Part shown: in pieces, positions 36,648-49,059 of the stretch
Layout: each line of letters begins with the position of its first letter
How positions within the stretch are numbered: position 1 is the first letter of the stretch
NCBI GenBank assembly: GCA_021018995.1
Contig: CM037585.1
Coordinates: forward strand, 122,354,831 to 122,418,830
Source: Chloranthus sessilifolius
Lineage: Eukaryota; Streptophyta; Magnoliopsida; Chloranthales; Chloranthaceae
DNA length: 64,000 bases
Direction: 5' to 3'
Position numbers and translations under genes: made by a program
Notes under the pieces: generated by a model
Told to the model about the DNA's origin: nothing
Databases searched by the model: none
Seen by the model: only the letters and a program-made list of their open reading frames with translations

Positions 36648-37040
36648 TTTGTCCTCAAAAAGAGGATGGAGGTGCTAGTATCATAAATCTAAAGTTTTTT
36701 AACGAGGCTTTTCTGGTCAAGTGGTTGTGGCCTATCTTGTCTGAGAAGAGTACGCTTTAGAGGAAACTTCTGTTGGAGAAGTACGGTAATGGGTGCGGCA
36801 TTTGGAAATTTTCGTCCGATGAGCGTCCAAAGGGGTCAGGTTTTTGGAGTTCCCATCTGCAAATATCAAAGGCTTTTCTGGTTGCATGTGTTTTCATTGG
36901 AGTCGGTTCTCCACTTCTTTTTCGCCCTATCACGTATGTATGGTTAGCCAAGTGCCCTCCAAATTTAGCTCATTATATTAGGCAGAGAGTTAAGTATATG
37001 TGTAATCGAAGTTTAAAATTAAGATTAAGATCTTAAGATA

Positions 37041-37480
37041 AGTATGTTAAGATTATAAGGATTCTTAGAGTTATGTTTATCTTCATTCCATGTGTAAAGG
37101 GAAGTTTATTTAAAGACACAAAAGATTATCATAATGTAGTCACTCGTGTAGCCTTTATTCTCTATCTAATCATCTTATTATTTTCTTCTTTATTTTAGAT
37201 TTTCTACATAATATTAGAGCAAGTATTTCTCCACACCGCGTCACTCAATTCAATTGTCCACATGATTTGGCTCAATCTAAAGTTTTAGTCTCATATTGGG
37301 TATTTGTAGCTTGTCTCTCCTCTTATAAGATCATGGCCCCTCCACTCATAGCGAAATGGCTTTGAGTTGTATACACAGATTTGTCATGACATCAGAGTAA
37401 AAAAAAATAAAAAAATAATGAGCCATTGGTACTCTGATACCGTATAGAAAATCTTAAATAAAGAAAAAAATAAGTAGTCA
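37041..37480. other. LTR-retroelement scrap with primer-site-like sequences in inverted orientation
   Basis: TTAGATTTTCTACATAATAT followed by TAGAGCA at about 37195 resembles an LTR end followed by a primer site. Its near reverse complement, TGGTACTCTGATACCGTATA followed by GAAAATCTTA, occurs at about 37428-37457, where GGTATCAGAG on the minus strand is primer-site-like. The stretch has no ORF. It could be an inverted pair of small (TRIM-type) elements inserted in the LINE. Confidence 0.4.
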
Positions 37481-37886
37481 GTAATGGCTTATGCAGAAGT
37501 GGGAAAAGATGGGCTGTTTCTTAGAACCTGTCTACCGTTGGCAGGCTTTTATGATGTGGAAATTTGTGAGGTGGCTTGAGTTGTTGGGTCTTTTACATGG
37601 TGTTAGGTTCAGCAGGCCCTCCACATGGAAAGCAGATTCTTGTGGAGAGTCGAGCTTTAATTTGTACAAGAAGTTGGCAGGCGGGCTCTCGCCTACTCTC
37701 TCTTGGACTTGGCAGTGGAAGTCCAAAGGCTCCTCATCGATTTATCTCCTTCTCTTGGCTGGTGGTGATAGATAAAATTCAGTCTATAGAAATTTTGAAA
37801 GCTGGAGGCTTTTCTTTGGAAAATGGGTGTGTTTTGTGTCACCGAGTAAAATCAGGGCCATTCTTTTTCATTCGTTCCGGAAAATT

Positions 37887-38047
37887 ATAAACGGTGAACA
37901 ATTTTTTATAGACAATTTTGCAGATAGCTTATGTGGACGTGACTGGCTTCAGTGCTTGGGCACCACTATGTTGTGTGCAGCCACTCACATCACGCCACAT
38001 AAGCTGTCTGTAAAATTGTCGATCAAATATTGGCCACTGTATAACAC
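37887..38047. mobile_element. hairpin MITE in the LINE
   Basis: Inverted arms: GACAATTTTGCAGATAGCTT on the left (from about 37910) and AAGCTGTCTGTAAAATTGTC on the right (to about 38022), with weaker complementarity to the ends (ATTATAAACGGTGAACAA against TTGGCCACTGTATAAC). It is about 160 bp and lies between the zf-RVT and C-terminal blocks of the LINE. The target duplication is not clear. Confidence 0.75.
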
Positions 38048-38363
38048 TGCCGCTGGATTCAATGTGTCGACATGACTAGATCAAAATGTGGCTCTAGACT
38101 GTCGGTGATTTCGGTTTAAAAGGGACGGCTGTTTGGAATTTGGTGCCTTTGGCTTTATTTTGGCTGGTGTGGAAGGAGAGCATATATTCTTCCGAGGAAG
38201 GCAAAGCTCTTTCGGCTGGTCTTGTCGCTTTCTAAATTCAAATGAAGATCTCCTTTGTTAGGCTAAAAGTTTGGGGTATGGAAACCTTATTCCATCCTAG
38301 ATTTCCTTCAACTGTTTATTGCTTTTTTTTTTGTTTTTTTCTTGCTGGGAGTGTTGTTCAGAT

Positions 38364-38524
38364 GAAGGATCAAAATTTCGATTTTCATTTTGGTTTTGGT
38401 GAAATTTTGGACCAAAATTTTGGCCGAAAATTTGATCCCCATACAAAATTTCTATTTTGGTGGAGACCGAAACTGATAATTTCAGCCAAAATTTCAGTCA
38501 TTTTGGCCGAAATTTTGATCCTTG
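38364..38524. mobile_element. 161-bp hAT-like MITE
   Basis: Inverted ends GAAGGATCAAAATTTCG and, reversed, CAAGGATCAAAATTTCGG are flanked by a perfect 8-bp duplication GTTCAGAT (38356-38363 and 38525-38532). The interior is full of (C)CAAAATTT / AAATTTTGG repeats. Confidence 0.9.
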
Positions 38525-39356
38525 GTTCAGATTTGGTGCTTCTGTTGTAGTTTGTACTTTGTATTGACTCTGGTGGGTGGCCTCTGTTTGAATGTCTTGC
38601 TCTACATGTCTCCCCTTTTTGTCGTTAGAATAAATGTCTTCTTTTTTTCTTCTTTTTCTGTTTGAATAAATGTTTTGTCAATCATCAAACAAATATATTT
38701 AGAAAAATTAGCTCTATATTCATAAAAATAATAAATTGACATATTTTAAATATCTAAATAAGTAGTTAATAACTATTTTCAAGAAAGTGTAGAGTTTAAA
38801 AAACGAAAATCTATAATTTCTTTGTAACGACCCAATTTTTAGTGCACTTAATTTTGTGGTGTTAGATGCGTTTTATACCATCATTAGTGGTAGCGTTCCA
38901 TACCGAATCCTATCCTAGTTAAGAAAGTACACGTTTTAATTTTTCAAAAATTTTTATATTTAAAATTGTCATTATTTGACACAAGCTATATATGTGATAG
39001 CTTGCTGGTAAAAGACTTGAGTTAAAGACAAGAGATTTACGGGTCGAAACTTGGTACGAAAGTGACAACCTAACATTAGATTATTCTCAATATATTTTTA
39101 ATAAAATATTACGGGAGACCCTAAAATTATAACTTGAGAAATCTTCTTAAAAACTTTAGCCGCATCTTTCTTTTCTCCTTCTCAAAAACCTTAGCCGTCA
39201 CAACTCCTCCACTCATCCCTTTTTAATAAAAACCCTTTAATCTCTTCCATAAATCCTTGGTATTTTCTTTCACAAAGAACACCGTGGGTTATCTCCGTCA
39301 TCAAGATCGAAGAAAAAGAAGAAGGCAAAATCGTGGACGGGCCATCGGATGGACGC

Positions 39357-39480
39357 CCATCTCTATCGCCTTAATTGTCGTCGTTATGCCGATTACGTTT
39401 CAATTAGTGGGTACCCGCCGATCTCTATCGCCCTGATCACCGTCGTTCTGCCGATTACGTTTCAAGAGGTGGGTACCCCG
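39357..39480. repeat. about 62-bp tandem duplication in the LTR
   Basis: ATCTCTATCGCC...GCCGATTACGTTTCAA...GTGGGTACCC occurs twice in a row (from about 39359 and 39421). Confidence 0.85.
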
Positions 39481-40329
39481 CTAATGCATCTCATTCTTTT
39501 CAAATTTTATCGCGTAACATACGTTCGATCGCATATTGACGGACTAAATAAATGAACTCGTATATTTTATAATGAAATGACTAACCTCTAGCCATAGATT
39601 TTATTACAGTTGTCCTTCTTCTCTCTTGAGTATATTTTATTTATTTAATTGTTTTCATTTAGATCTATTTTGCTTTTGGTGTATTTTATTTATCTAATAT
39701 GTTTTATTTTAAGATCTATTTCGGAGCCTAATTCGTTTATATCAATACCTCATCTGCCGTCCTTGAATATTCACTTGAAAATTTTAAATTTCTCAAGTAA
39801 CAAAGGAAATCACCAATAGATATACCAAATGTCCTTCCTCACCTGATTAATATTCAAATCATTTTGCCTCATTTAGCGTGGCATTTATTAATTTACTTTT
39901 TAATGTGGATTCTTTGTTTTTTCGAAGGTGTTGATGCCACTGTCACCAACAAAAGTATTGGATCTAAGATGCCCTCAAACTCGGCTGCTTACACAATAAT
40001 TGATCCTTGATGCACATATCATGGTTACCCTGCTTAAGAGTAGGGCCCACAGATTATGTTCTAGGCTATCTTGCATTATATAGAGCTATACAAATGATGT
40101 GCATACTAGATATGCCGTTTTGGGATCATTCATTTTCTGTTTTGCATAATTTCCATCATCTTTTATTTATTTTTTTTAAATCTGTCTTTCCTAACTGAAG
40201 CATCCTTTACTTTAAGGAGTCAGACTTGGTGGCCCATTTTCATTTTCATTTGGATTAGGTCTATTAATCGGAGTTGTTTAGCATGGGTGGGTGATGGTTC
40301 ATACGGTTGCTTGGGTGTTGCCCACTTGG

Positions 40330-40615
40330 TTGACCCATCTAAAGTTGGGCCTTGACTCCCATTTGATGTCGGATTGTAACTCATCTGATGTCAGACTGTG
40401 ACTCATCTAATGTCGAACCGTGACCCATTTGATATTGGACCATGACTCATCCGATGTTAGACTTTGATCCATCCGATGTAGAATCGTGGCTCATCTGATG
40501 TTGGCCTTTGACCCATTTAATGTTGGACCGTGACCCATCCAATATTGAATCTTAACCCATCTAATATCGAACCGTGACCCATCTGATGTTGGACTTTGAT
40601 CCATTTAATTTGAAA
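40330..40615. repeat. 22-bp minisatellite in the LTR of element B
   Basis: About twelve degenerate copies of GACCCATCTGATGTTGGACC plus two bases run at a 22-bp period. The unit is unrelated in sequence to the dyad arrays of the MULE although the period is the same. Confidence 0.88.
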
Positions 40616-43314
40616 TCGTACCAGAAACTCTATTAAATTACATAAATGCTTTGTTGTATTATATACTCAATCAATTGGGATCCATGCTCGATCCATCGAT
40701 GCTGGGCTAAATCAATTAAAAATTCAAACTGCGTTACCTCATCTAACTGACAGCTTAATATCGATCGATTGAACCTCATACTCGATCATCTACCATTCAT
40801 CCAGCATTGATCGACTGAAATTAGTTAGCAGGTATAATTGGTGGCATTTCATTTCATATTATTACAATACTTAAAAGCCCCTTTTTAATACATTTTATAT
40901 TATAGTTAATGTAAAAGTGGTATTATAAAATTAATAAAGTAACATACACATATACTATAATATTATTATATTTCATGACAAATCAGGGTACTTGAGTGCT
41001 AGTACTCAGGTGTTATTATTAGCCTATATAATGTTATATAATATAATAATATTATATTAGCTTATATAAATGCTATATGCTATATTTAGATTATTTTAAT
41101 AATATTTTCATAAAACGGTTGGGCTTTTTAATTTAGATTCTTCAATCAATCGACACCAAAATCGATCGATCGATTATGAATCAACCAAACTATTGTGTAT
41201 TTTTAAATCACTTTAAATTCGACCGATTGATTCTAAAAATCAAGCGATCGATCTGTACCCGAATTAAATAATTTATATAATATAATTAAAACCGATTGAT
41301 TGATTTCAAGATCAATTAATCGATTATAGTCCGAGCAAACGACCTGATTTATACTAAAATTCTATTATTGCACAATCAAAAACTTAGTGCACATTAATCA
41401 CCTACAATCTTTGATCGATGGTCATGATGCACTTCACTTTAATTTATATCATCTTTGTAATTGAACACTTAATTATAATAACCTATATTTATGTAATTCT
41501 ATCTCTTCAACGCGATCACTTCGATAACCTGACGTGTTAGGAATTCGATATCTCGTAAAAATCGAAATCTGACCTTCATGTTATCGAAATCACACTTATA
41601 ACCATATCTTATAATTATATTGGTGCTATGTAAATAAATTATATGTATAAATATAATTAAATCTGATGTAAATCTTCATTTACTCATAATACTTCTGCGT
41701 TTATATTTTAATCACATTATACGAGTTATGAGTAGCTAGAGCATATATACGAGAGTGTATGAGATCATGTCTACGCTTGGACATGATAATTCGTTGAGAT
41801 AGTATCAAAATGAGGAATACACCGTATTCACGTGCCTTATAACTCATGGTGGTATGAGACATCATGACGAGTAGGGTGAATACGAATTCAGTATAATCTC
41901 GTATACGGTAACATATATGGTGACCCGATCACCCCGAGTTCTAATACGATAGGATAAGATATGAGTTAAGATACGAGATTTGGACCTTTAAGCCATAGTC
42001 ATGGTGGGGTTTTTTTTACGGTCACGTAGAATTCGAAATGTTGGCATTTATGTACAGATGTAACACCCATATGGTATTATGGGCTGCTACACGAAGTACA
42101 TTTAGGTTATTACGAAACTCATCTCTTGAAAAGCGTGATTTGTGAAACTTACCGCACCGTGTTCACTGTGGATTCAGGTCTTAGAGGTATGTTATGATAT
42201 GAGTATGTTATGATAAGATAAGTTATGAGTATGATAATAAGACATCGCTATATAGGCTAGCAAAAGATTAAGAACTTAAGTTTCTGTATGTGTCGTTCCT
42301 TGTGTAGCCACAGTAAGGACAACAATGTCTTTTAGTCAAGACGGGTCTCTGGGAGACATTATGAGTTATGAGTCGTCGGTCGCCCCTGTGACTAGATGGG
42401 GTGTATGATATGATATGATATAGAGGGCGTTATGATATGATGGTATGATACTATGGTGACTCTCACATGGTAACTCGAGCAACAACTCTGGCACGGGTCG
42501 TTTAGGATTTTATGAGTATGTTAGTTATGTTCATACGATGTACAAACATATATGCGAGAATAATAAGACATGGTATGTTATGAGATATGGTATGATATAA
42601 GATATGGTAAGGTACGTTAGGATATGAGTGTCTAGATCTTGGTCTTGCATTAATAATTATTATATGAGTTCTACGATATGCAAATAGTTTTGTCTTTCTC
42701 TTACTATTTTCTTTGAGATATTATATTTATCACTCACTTAATGCACCCACAAGGCACCTGAGTAGAATGGGGTGGATTGGTGGTATATCCACTAAGTTTA
42801 TGTGTCTGAGTAAACTCATCTCACGATAATCTAATAGTTGCAAGTGACTATCTTAACAGAGTGGACGTTGGTTCCTTTGATCTGATTGGTGCTGAGTACG
42901 TCAACCTGGTGGACGTTGATTACCAGGAGACTTGGGAGGGCGACACCACCGATTATCAGGAGGACCATAGTACTGATTTTGATCCGAGCGCCAGTTATTG
43001 ATATCTGTAGAGTCGGTATTTAGTTGGTTTTATATTTTATTGTTGATACTATGGTTTCCTTTTATCGGATTTGTCTCCGAGCTCTATTACTATTTTAGTT
43101 GTGGATTACCTGAATTTTTATCATATTTATTTAGTATTTATGATTGCTTTTATATTCCATATTTATTTGTTGGCTTTCACAGGTTTTGTGGAACTAGATA
43201 TGCGTGAAAACTCTGATTAAATGTATGTCCGCTTAGCATATGCAGGATATGTGCGGGTCATAACTCGAAATTCTAGGCCCTCGAGATGGGGTAGAATTTC
43301 GGGTCGTAACAAAG

Positions 43315-43331
43315 TAGTATCAGAGCTCAGG
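43315..43331 (+). other. primer-binding site of element B
   Basis: TAGTATCAGAGCTCAGG, a few bases after the LTR end, is a one-change form of the initiator-Met-type site. Confidence 0.75.
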
Positions 43332-43753
43332 CTTTACTTCCTATTAGATTTTAGGGACCTAAGTGATTACGAGTTCTAAGTCCTTAAAATTTTCAAACGG
43401 GATTACGATGGCACCGTCAAGTAATAGTGGGGGATCTTCATCCCAGGGAGATGAAAGTGAGATAGTGCATATGATACATGAGTTGACAGCCGCACAATAG
43501 CAACATGTGGCCTAGTTGAACGAGACCCATCAGTAAGAGACTGTCAGGCTGATTCAAAGGTTCAATCAGTAGCTGGAACAATAGGCCAGAACTTACCAGG
43601 GCTTGATTGCACAACAATTGAACAATCCTGCCAACCGAAGTCCGGTTACACCTCCACCACCGCCTACCGAAGTTCGCTTACACCTCCACCACCGCCTCGA
43701 TTTGAGAACAACTATTATAACGGATATGTGACCTTCTCCAGGGCCCAACCTCC

Positions 43754-45226
43754 TGTTAACGACTTGTATGTGTCATTTAATTAAGTCTTAACATATTGTA
43801 AGTGCGTAATAGAAATTATAGTACTAGCAAAGTATCGTTATATTAATTTTATTTTTATGAAAACTTGTATTTATCTTTTAAGTTCCTAAACTACTGGAGA
43901 AATATGAATAAAAGAATTGTTTCTTAATCTAAATTACAGAAAAATAAATCATAATCCTCCTTCAGATTATAGTCGTCAATCACAATCTTCAGCTATCGAA
44001 TGTTTATGAATTTAAACAGTACCGTTACACTATATATCACTCTTCTAGAATTTGGGTGTCAATTAAAACTAGCTTCATTCAATATAGATTTAATCTAATC
44101 AACAATCTTTTAAAACTTGAGCATCAATCAAATTCGAGAAAACTGAAGATGGAAAAGTAAAAATCATTACACTAATCTGCGAACTTCAATCTGAGTCATC
44201 AATTCAAATTAAAATTTTAAAATGTTTACAAAGTAGAAAATAAAATAAAATAAAATCTAAATCAGAAAGCAATAGAAATTATATTTTTCACTCCTCAGCC
44301 GCAATTGTCAATTGCTTCTGAGAAACTACAGATATCTACTCTAATCTTCAGCTCCCAATTACAGTCGTTAATTGCTCTTGAGAAACCTTGGATATCTAAT
44401 CTACAAAGTAATAAAAATTTATTCTAAATTGATCGAAAGAAAATACAATCTCGGTCATCAATTGATGCTGAGAATTTCTTCGATCATTATTCCTATACCG
44501 AGCTCTCTTATTTATAGATCATTAGGAGTCGGTTTACAAGACTTCTAATTCTAATAAAATAAATAACTAAAAACAAAACTATCCTAATATAACTCTAATT
44601 CTAATTTTATCTTTCCTTGCCTTCTTTAGTTGATGTACTTCTAGATTATTTAGTAGTAGAGATCTTCTGGAGTCTATCTTCATCAATCTTCTCAGATTTG
44701 TGATCAGCCGGACTTCTAATTAAAGAGTTCTTCTAATTCTGTTCATGGTGGTGAAATCTTCACGTGATCAGCAGCAGTGAGAAAGCTTCTATTAGTACGA
44801 ACATAAATTACGATTATTTCTTTTCTTCTCTTTTACTGGAAAATCATAAATTACGAATTTCTATTTTTCATAGCTTTCTCTTTGGACGATTCTCTGAATT
44901 ACGATTGTCCGCTTTCTTTCTATATCGCTTCAGCTTCTTAAATGTCTTCTGAAGAATCGTAAATTACGATTTCTTATTTTCTTCTTTAGTAATAGCATTC
45001 AGTCATCTTTTCACGATTTTCTAGCTCTCAGTATATAGCGAATCATCTTTTTACACTTAATCGTCTTTTAATGCTCTTTTTGAGTTCATTTTGATAAGTA
45101 TTAATATTATGGCTCTCTTTTACTGATTTTCCTTAATATCTGTACATTATTAATTTATTAGTAGCAAACTAAGTTCCAACATCACTAAGTTAAGGGTGAT
45201 AAAATTGTACATTATGTGACTGATTA
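43754..45226 (-). repeat. 3' LTR of Athila-like element 2
   Basis: It is 1473 bp. The TATA region, reversed, is at about 44500-44520 (TCTTATTTATAG). It carries several AATCGTAAATTACGATT-type dyads (44820-44980). The polypurine tract on the minus strand (AAGTTTGAGGGAG) adjoins at 45227-45239. Confidence 0.9.
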
Positions 45227-45239
45227 CTCCCTCAAACTT

Positions 45240-47416
45240 ACGTTTTGTTAGTCCCTAGCAAACAAGAAAACATAACATTCTTATTAAAAATTAAATTGCC
45301 ACTTTCGTATGGAGCATGATTGTATTTAGCAGATATAACAAGCCTTTAAAACCCCTAGGTAATCCCTAGTGGAGGAGTTGTAATCTTCTGAAAGTTTTCA
45401 GTGAAGTTAGCTACAGACTTCAAAATATTTTTAGATTTTTCAAATATTTTTCAACAATTAAAATAAAAATTCTAAACTAATTTTGTACACTAATTATATT
45501 ATCTAAATTACCTAAGTGGACAAATTGGTGACTATAGTTTATTGCGATTTTCTAAAATTACCAATCTTTTGTCCTTAGTTTCCATTTCAACAGTTATCCT
45601 TGATTAGAATTCCAACAATTTCAATTCATAATAAGCAGGAGATATATGCATTAGTGAACAGTTTATTCTTCATAAATTTTTCTAAATTGCAGATTTAGAA
45701 AATATTTTCATTCAAAAACTCACTATTGACATACTCTCAAAAGAGTATCGAAACTTTTTGGGTTCTCTCAATATATTTTTCAGAAAAATTCAGTCAAAGA
45801 TAAAATTGTCAATCTCATAGAAAAGGATAATCTACTTTATTCATATGAATCTCTGTACTATCCATAGTATCTATTTTTTATATCTCTACTAGGCTTATGT
45901 TGTTGCAAATCGTAAATCAGAAAGGTTTTTCCTTCGGCTTATAATGCGGCTTTAGGTTTCAGAAAGTGTCAAAGAAAAGTAGAAAATGATTCAAACTTTT
46001 TCTGAGAATTTAGCTCTTTTTTCTCTTATCTTTTCAGTTGCTTCTTTTTTTTCATAAGTATCCATAAATTGGATAACTTCTTCCCATTTTTTTCTTTTTT
46101 ATAAATCCCATTTCTTCAATTTTAAAATCGTATTTTACAATTTTTCTTCTTTTTAAAAGCTTTTTGCTTAAGAATCGTAATCTTCCTTTTCAGAAATCGT
46201 TCTTCATAATTTTTCATTTTTTTCTATTTTCTTCTTTTGATTTCTTCAATTGTACTCTCTTTTGGCATTCCCCTTATCTGTTTTTGCTTTTTACTCCTTT
46301 CACTCCTTTTTTCCTTCTTTTGTAATCTAAAATCTCATAAAATATAAGGGTTAAAGGTTGAAAGCTTTGGGTAGTACATATAGTTAAGGGTTTATCTGAT
46401 TTTTGGTACAAAGAAATTCAGTTTAAGCTTCTAATATGGGTTCAATGGATAAAATTTATTCTGGGATTTTAACTTTTTGGCTTTAGTTTAACAACATATG
46501 GTCTTTGATCATCTTTACGATTTACTAGCATAGATGTCATATTATTTTAATATTTCTAATAGATAGTTCTAAACAAAAAATCAATTTATCATAGAATATT
46601 TTGATTCTAAATTCAACTGTATGAGATTTTATATCATTATAAAAGTTCAAAAAAATTTCTGATTTGAATAAAAGAAACAGTCTCTCTAATTAAAAGAGGA
46701 AAAATGGCTCAAAAGCTCACTAGTTTACAATTCTGAAACTATAGTCTAAAATTCTTGCAGTTTAGATCAATCTATTATTTTAAACATCCATTCTAATACA
46801 GTGTTCAACGAACTAGGCATAAATTGTAACTATTCTTTTTTCTAATTATTGAATTCCTACTATAATGAATTGTATGTTTTCAAGAATTGTAATTTTTTTA
46901 TCATAATTCCTATATAATGATCAACTAAATTTCGAAAAAAAATTCTACAAAAACAAATTAACTAAACTAAAATTAAACGACTTACTGCTATACTACTTAT
47001 AAAACTACTGTACCCAGAAATTGTTTATCCCCCTCAAACTTAAATCGGACAATGCCCTCATTGGCACAAAAATAAGGGACACTAAAAAAATTATTTTCAT
47101 ACAAATTATTAATATCTCTGATTGCTTATCGGTTGTGAAAAAAAATTTGTAAGGAATATTCCCCCAAACTTAAGGAAAATACAATGGTATTACTTCTTAG
47201 GGACAAAAATAACAAAAAAATGTTAGTGGTGTTAGTAACAATTACACAGCTAGTAAAAATAAAAGTTAGTCAAAAAGAAAGAAAAATTTATATATTAACT
47301 GAATATTTACATGAACATGAAAGAAAAATATTAAAAAACTAATTAAAGAAAAGTATAAACCTAGGAAAAATCTATTGAGATCATACCTGTGATGTTTATG
47401 ATGTGTTGTTATATTT
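45240..47416 (-). other. non-coding 3' interior of Athila-like element 2
   Basis: AT-rich, no plausible gene. It matches the 5' to 3' layout of the non-coding interior of element 1 (about 6300-8226 there), including CCCCCAAACTTAAG purine-tract relics at about 47025 and 47160. Confidence 0.6.
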
Positions 47417-48890
47417 TTACTCACTTTGTGATAACTGGCATGGTACACAGATAGAAGTAGTAGGGTCATCTTCCGATTTAGATACCTCAGCAGTAGAATA
47501 ACCATCTTGATCTTCATCTGAAGGTAAATTCCCATGTGTTGACGGTTCAGCTGCGTCTGTGTTTTCTTTCTCATCAATCCTTTGACAAGAAGTTTCGTCC
47601 TTACACTGCTGCTCTTTGTCATCCTTTTCTTTTAAATCCACAGTTAGCTTCTTGATTACAGCAGATTTAAGTTGTATCTCACTTCTCAGCTTTTCTACTT
47701 TATCCTTTTCTTTTGTTATGGTGACCAGGCTATTCTTTATTATAGATTCAATGATCTGATGTTGTTCTGCATTGACTGAGTTTAGGGAATCTTGAGTGTC
47801 TTGCAGTTGCAGAATTTTTCCTTCAGCTATGGTCAGTAGATGATCCTTTTCACTCAACTGTTGATGGAGCTTTTGCTGGTAGTCTTTAAGAGTTTTTTCT
47901 GTTACAGTTTCTGCATCGTCATATGGTACCATTAACCCTCCAAATTGTTCAAGTATAGCTGTCATTTTATCTTCATACACCTTTCTTTCTTGTTCCCAAG
48001 CTTATTGATTTTCGCTCAGTCTTCTATTCTCAGATTGTAGTTGGGTGATTTATGCTTGAAGGGTAGAAGTGGCATCCTCTGTGTCTGCTGCCCATCACGC
48101 AAGATGTTCTGACACAACTTTTCGTTTCAAGCCATCCATTATTTCCGCACATTCTTGAATCGTTAGTGTAATATCAAAGACTCTCTTCTTTAGCCTTTGA
48201 TATTCCTCCATCCATTTTTTACCACATTCGGTAGTGGTGTTAATTTTGGGCCAAGTTCATTTAACCATCGTTCTACTCTCCTAAATTTGTTTACTACCTC
48301 TTAGAATGGCAATAATATTGGTTCATGTGTAAGTTGCCATTGCTCTACTGCCTTTAATCTCCTTTCTAACTCGGGGATTGATGTGATAGTGACTGGAGGA
48401 TCCACAGGAGGAAATTCTTCTTCATTTAATAATTTTGTAAAGCTCTCTCTCAGAAACTCGGAGCTTAGTTCTGCTTCAACAGCTTGAGCTATGAAGGTTT
48501 GCTCTGTAGTGGCTGCAATTGTAGGCTGAGCAATAGGTTCTATTTGGGTATGGCTAGAAGTAGCCACAAGTTGTTGGTCACTGGAAGGAATTTCTTCTGT
48601 CCTTTCTATATTTGGGCTCACCAGGTTTGCTTCAGTAACAGGTGGCAGTGTATCTGCCTCTGTAGAGTGGGGTATAGCAGGCCCTACTGGTGAGTCCAAG
48701 GCAGGGTCATAGAGGCTGGCTTGGTCTGCAGCTGAAACTCCTGACTCATTTATTCTTTCTGGTTCTTAAGAGATAATCTCTACTCCCTCCTGAGGTTGAG
48801 TAGAAGTACTCACACCTTCTTTCATAACTAGTTCTTCTGGGGCTTCAATTTCTGTTGGCTGCTCTATGGCAGTTTCTTCTTAGTCCACAT
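47417..48890 (-). pseudogene. extra ORF in Athila-like element 2: acidic linker plus coiled coil, unknown
   Basis: Read on the minus strand. A largely open frame of roughly 490 codons has a few stops (about 48766 TAA, 48300 and near 48002). The N-terminal half is rich in Pro, Glu, Thr and Ser (PVTEANLVSPNIERTEEIPS and similar). The middle reads PVTITSIPELERRLKAVEQW. The C-terminal part from 47980 is a strong coiled coil (EKTLKDYQQKLHQQLSEKDH and TITKEKDKVEKLRSEIQLKS). It occupies the place of pol in a full element. I do not recognise a family. It may be a captured host sequence or an accessory ORF of this lineage. Confidence 0.6.
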
Positions 48891-49059
48891 GAATTTGTAG
48901 GACTTGTGGTGTAGAGAGGTACTTTTGGTGCAAGGAGTGAGAGGGATTTTCTTTTTATTTTCAGCATCTAAAGTTCCTCGATGCCGGATTATATGTATTT
49001 CCATAGTCTCTCCTTTGAAAAGCCATTATTTGTTCACTTTCCACCACCTATTGGTGGGT

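Larger units (their letters stand above)
34150..38660 (+). pseudogene. L1-type LINE relic (reverse transcriptase to zf-RVT), in pieces
   Basis: Pieces in order on the plus strand: 34150-34348 (reverse transcriptase LYADDTIIFF and FKYLGLLIGS), 36393-36533 (KRSKRKLASWKGRLLSF and LIKSTLLSLPLYFMSL), 36648-37040 (CPQKEDGGASIINLKFFNEA and LVKWLWPILSE, then EKYGNG), 37490-37886 (linker, then the zf-RVT domain: SPKAPHRFISFSWLVV and ENGCVLC), and about 38100-38250 (LALFWLVWKE, the usual C-terminal block). These are the conserved blocks of plant L1 ORF2 in the right order. Frameshifts and stops are many. The pieces are separated by the CACTA, MULE and hairpin insertions listed below. The 3' end may be near 38660 with GAATAAATG repeats. 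Confidence 0.8.
38823..43311 (+). repeat. 5' LTR of element B, 4489 bp
   Basis: It runs from TGTAACGACCC to GGGTCGTAACA. It is unusually long for an LTR, like the one of element A. It contains a 62-bp tandem duplication, a 22-bp minisatellite and CGATCGAT-type dyads near 41160-41340. The last 1.4 kb resembles 9756-11049. No gene is evident. Confidence 0.85.

Noticed and set aside
38823..43311. Host gene exons inside the long LTR (e.g. near 39350 or 42998)
   Set aside because: The frames are short, lie within LTR-homologous sequence and show no domain or splice structure.
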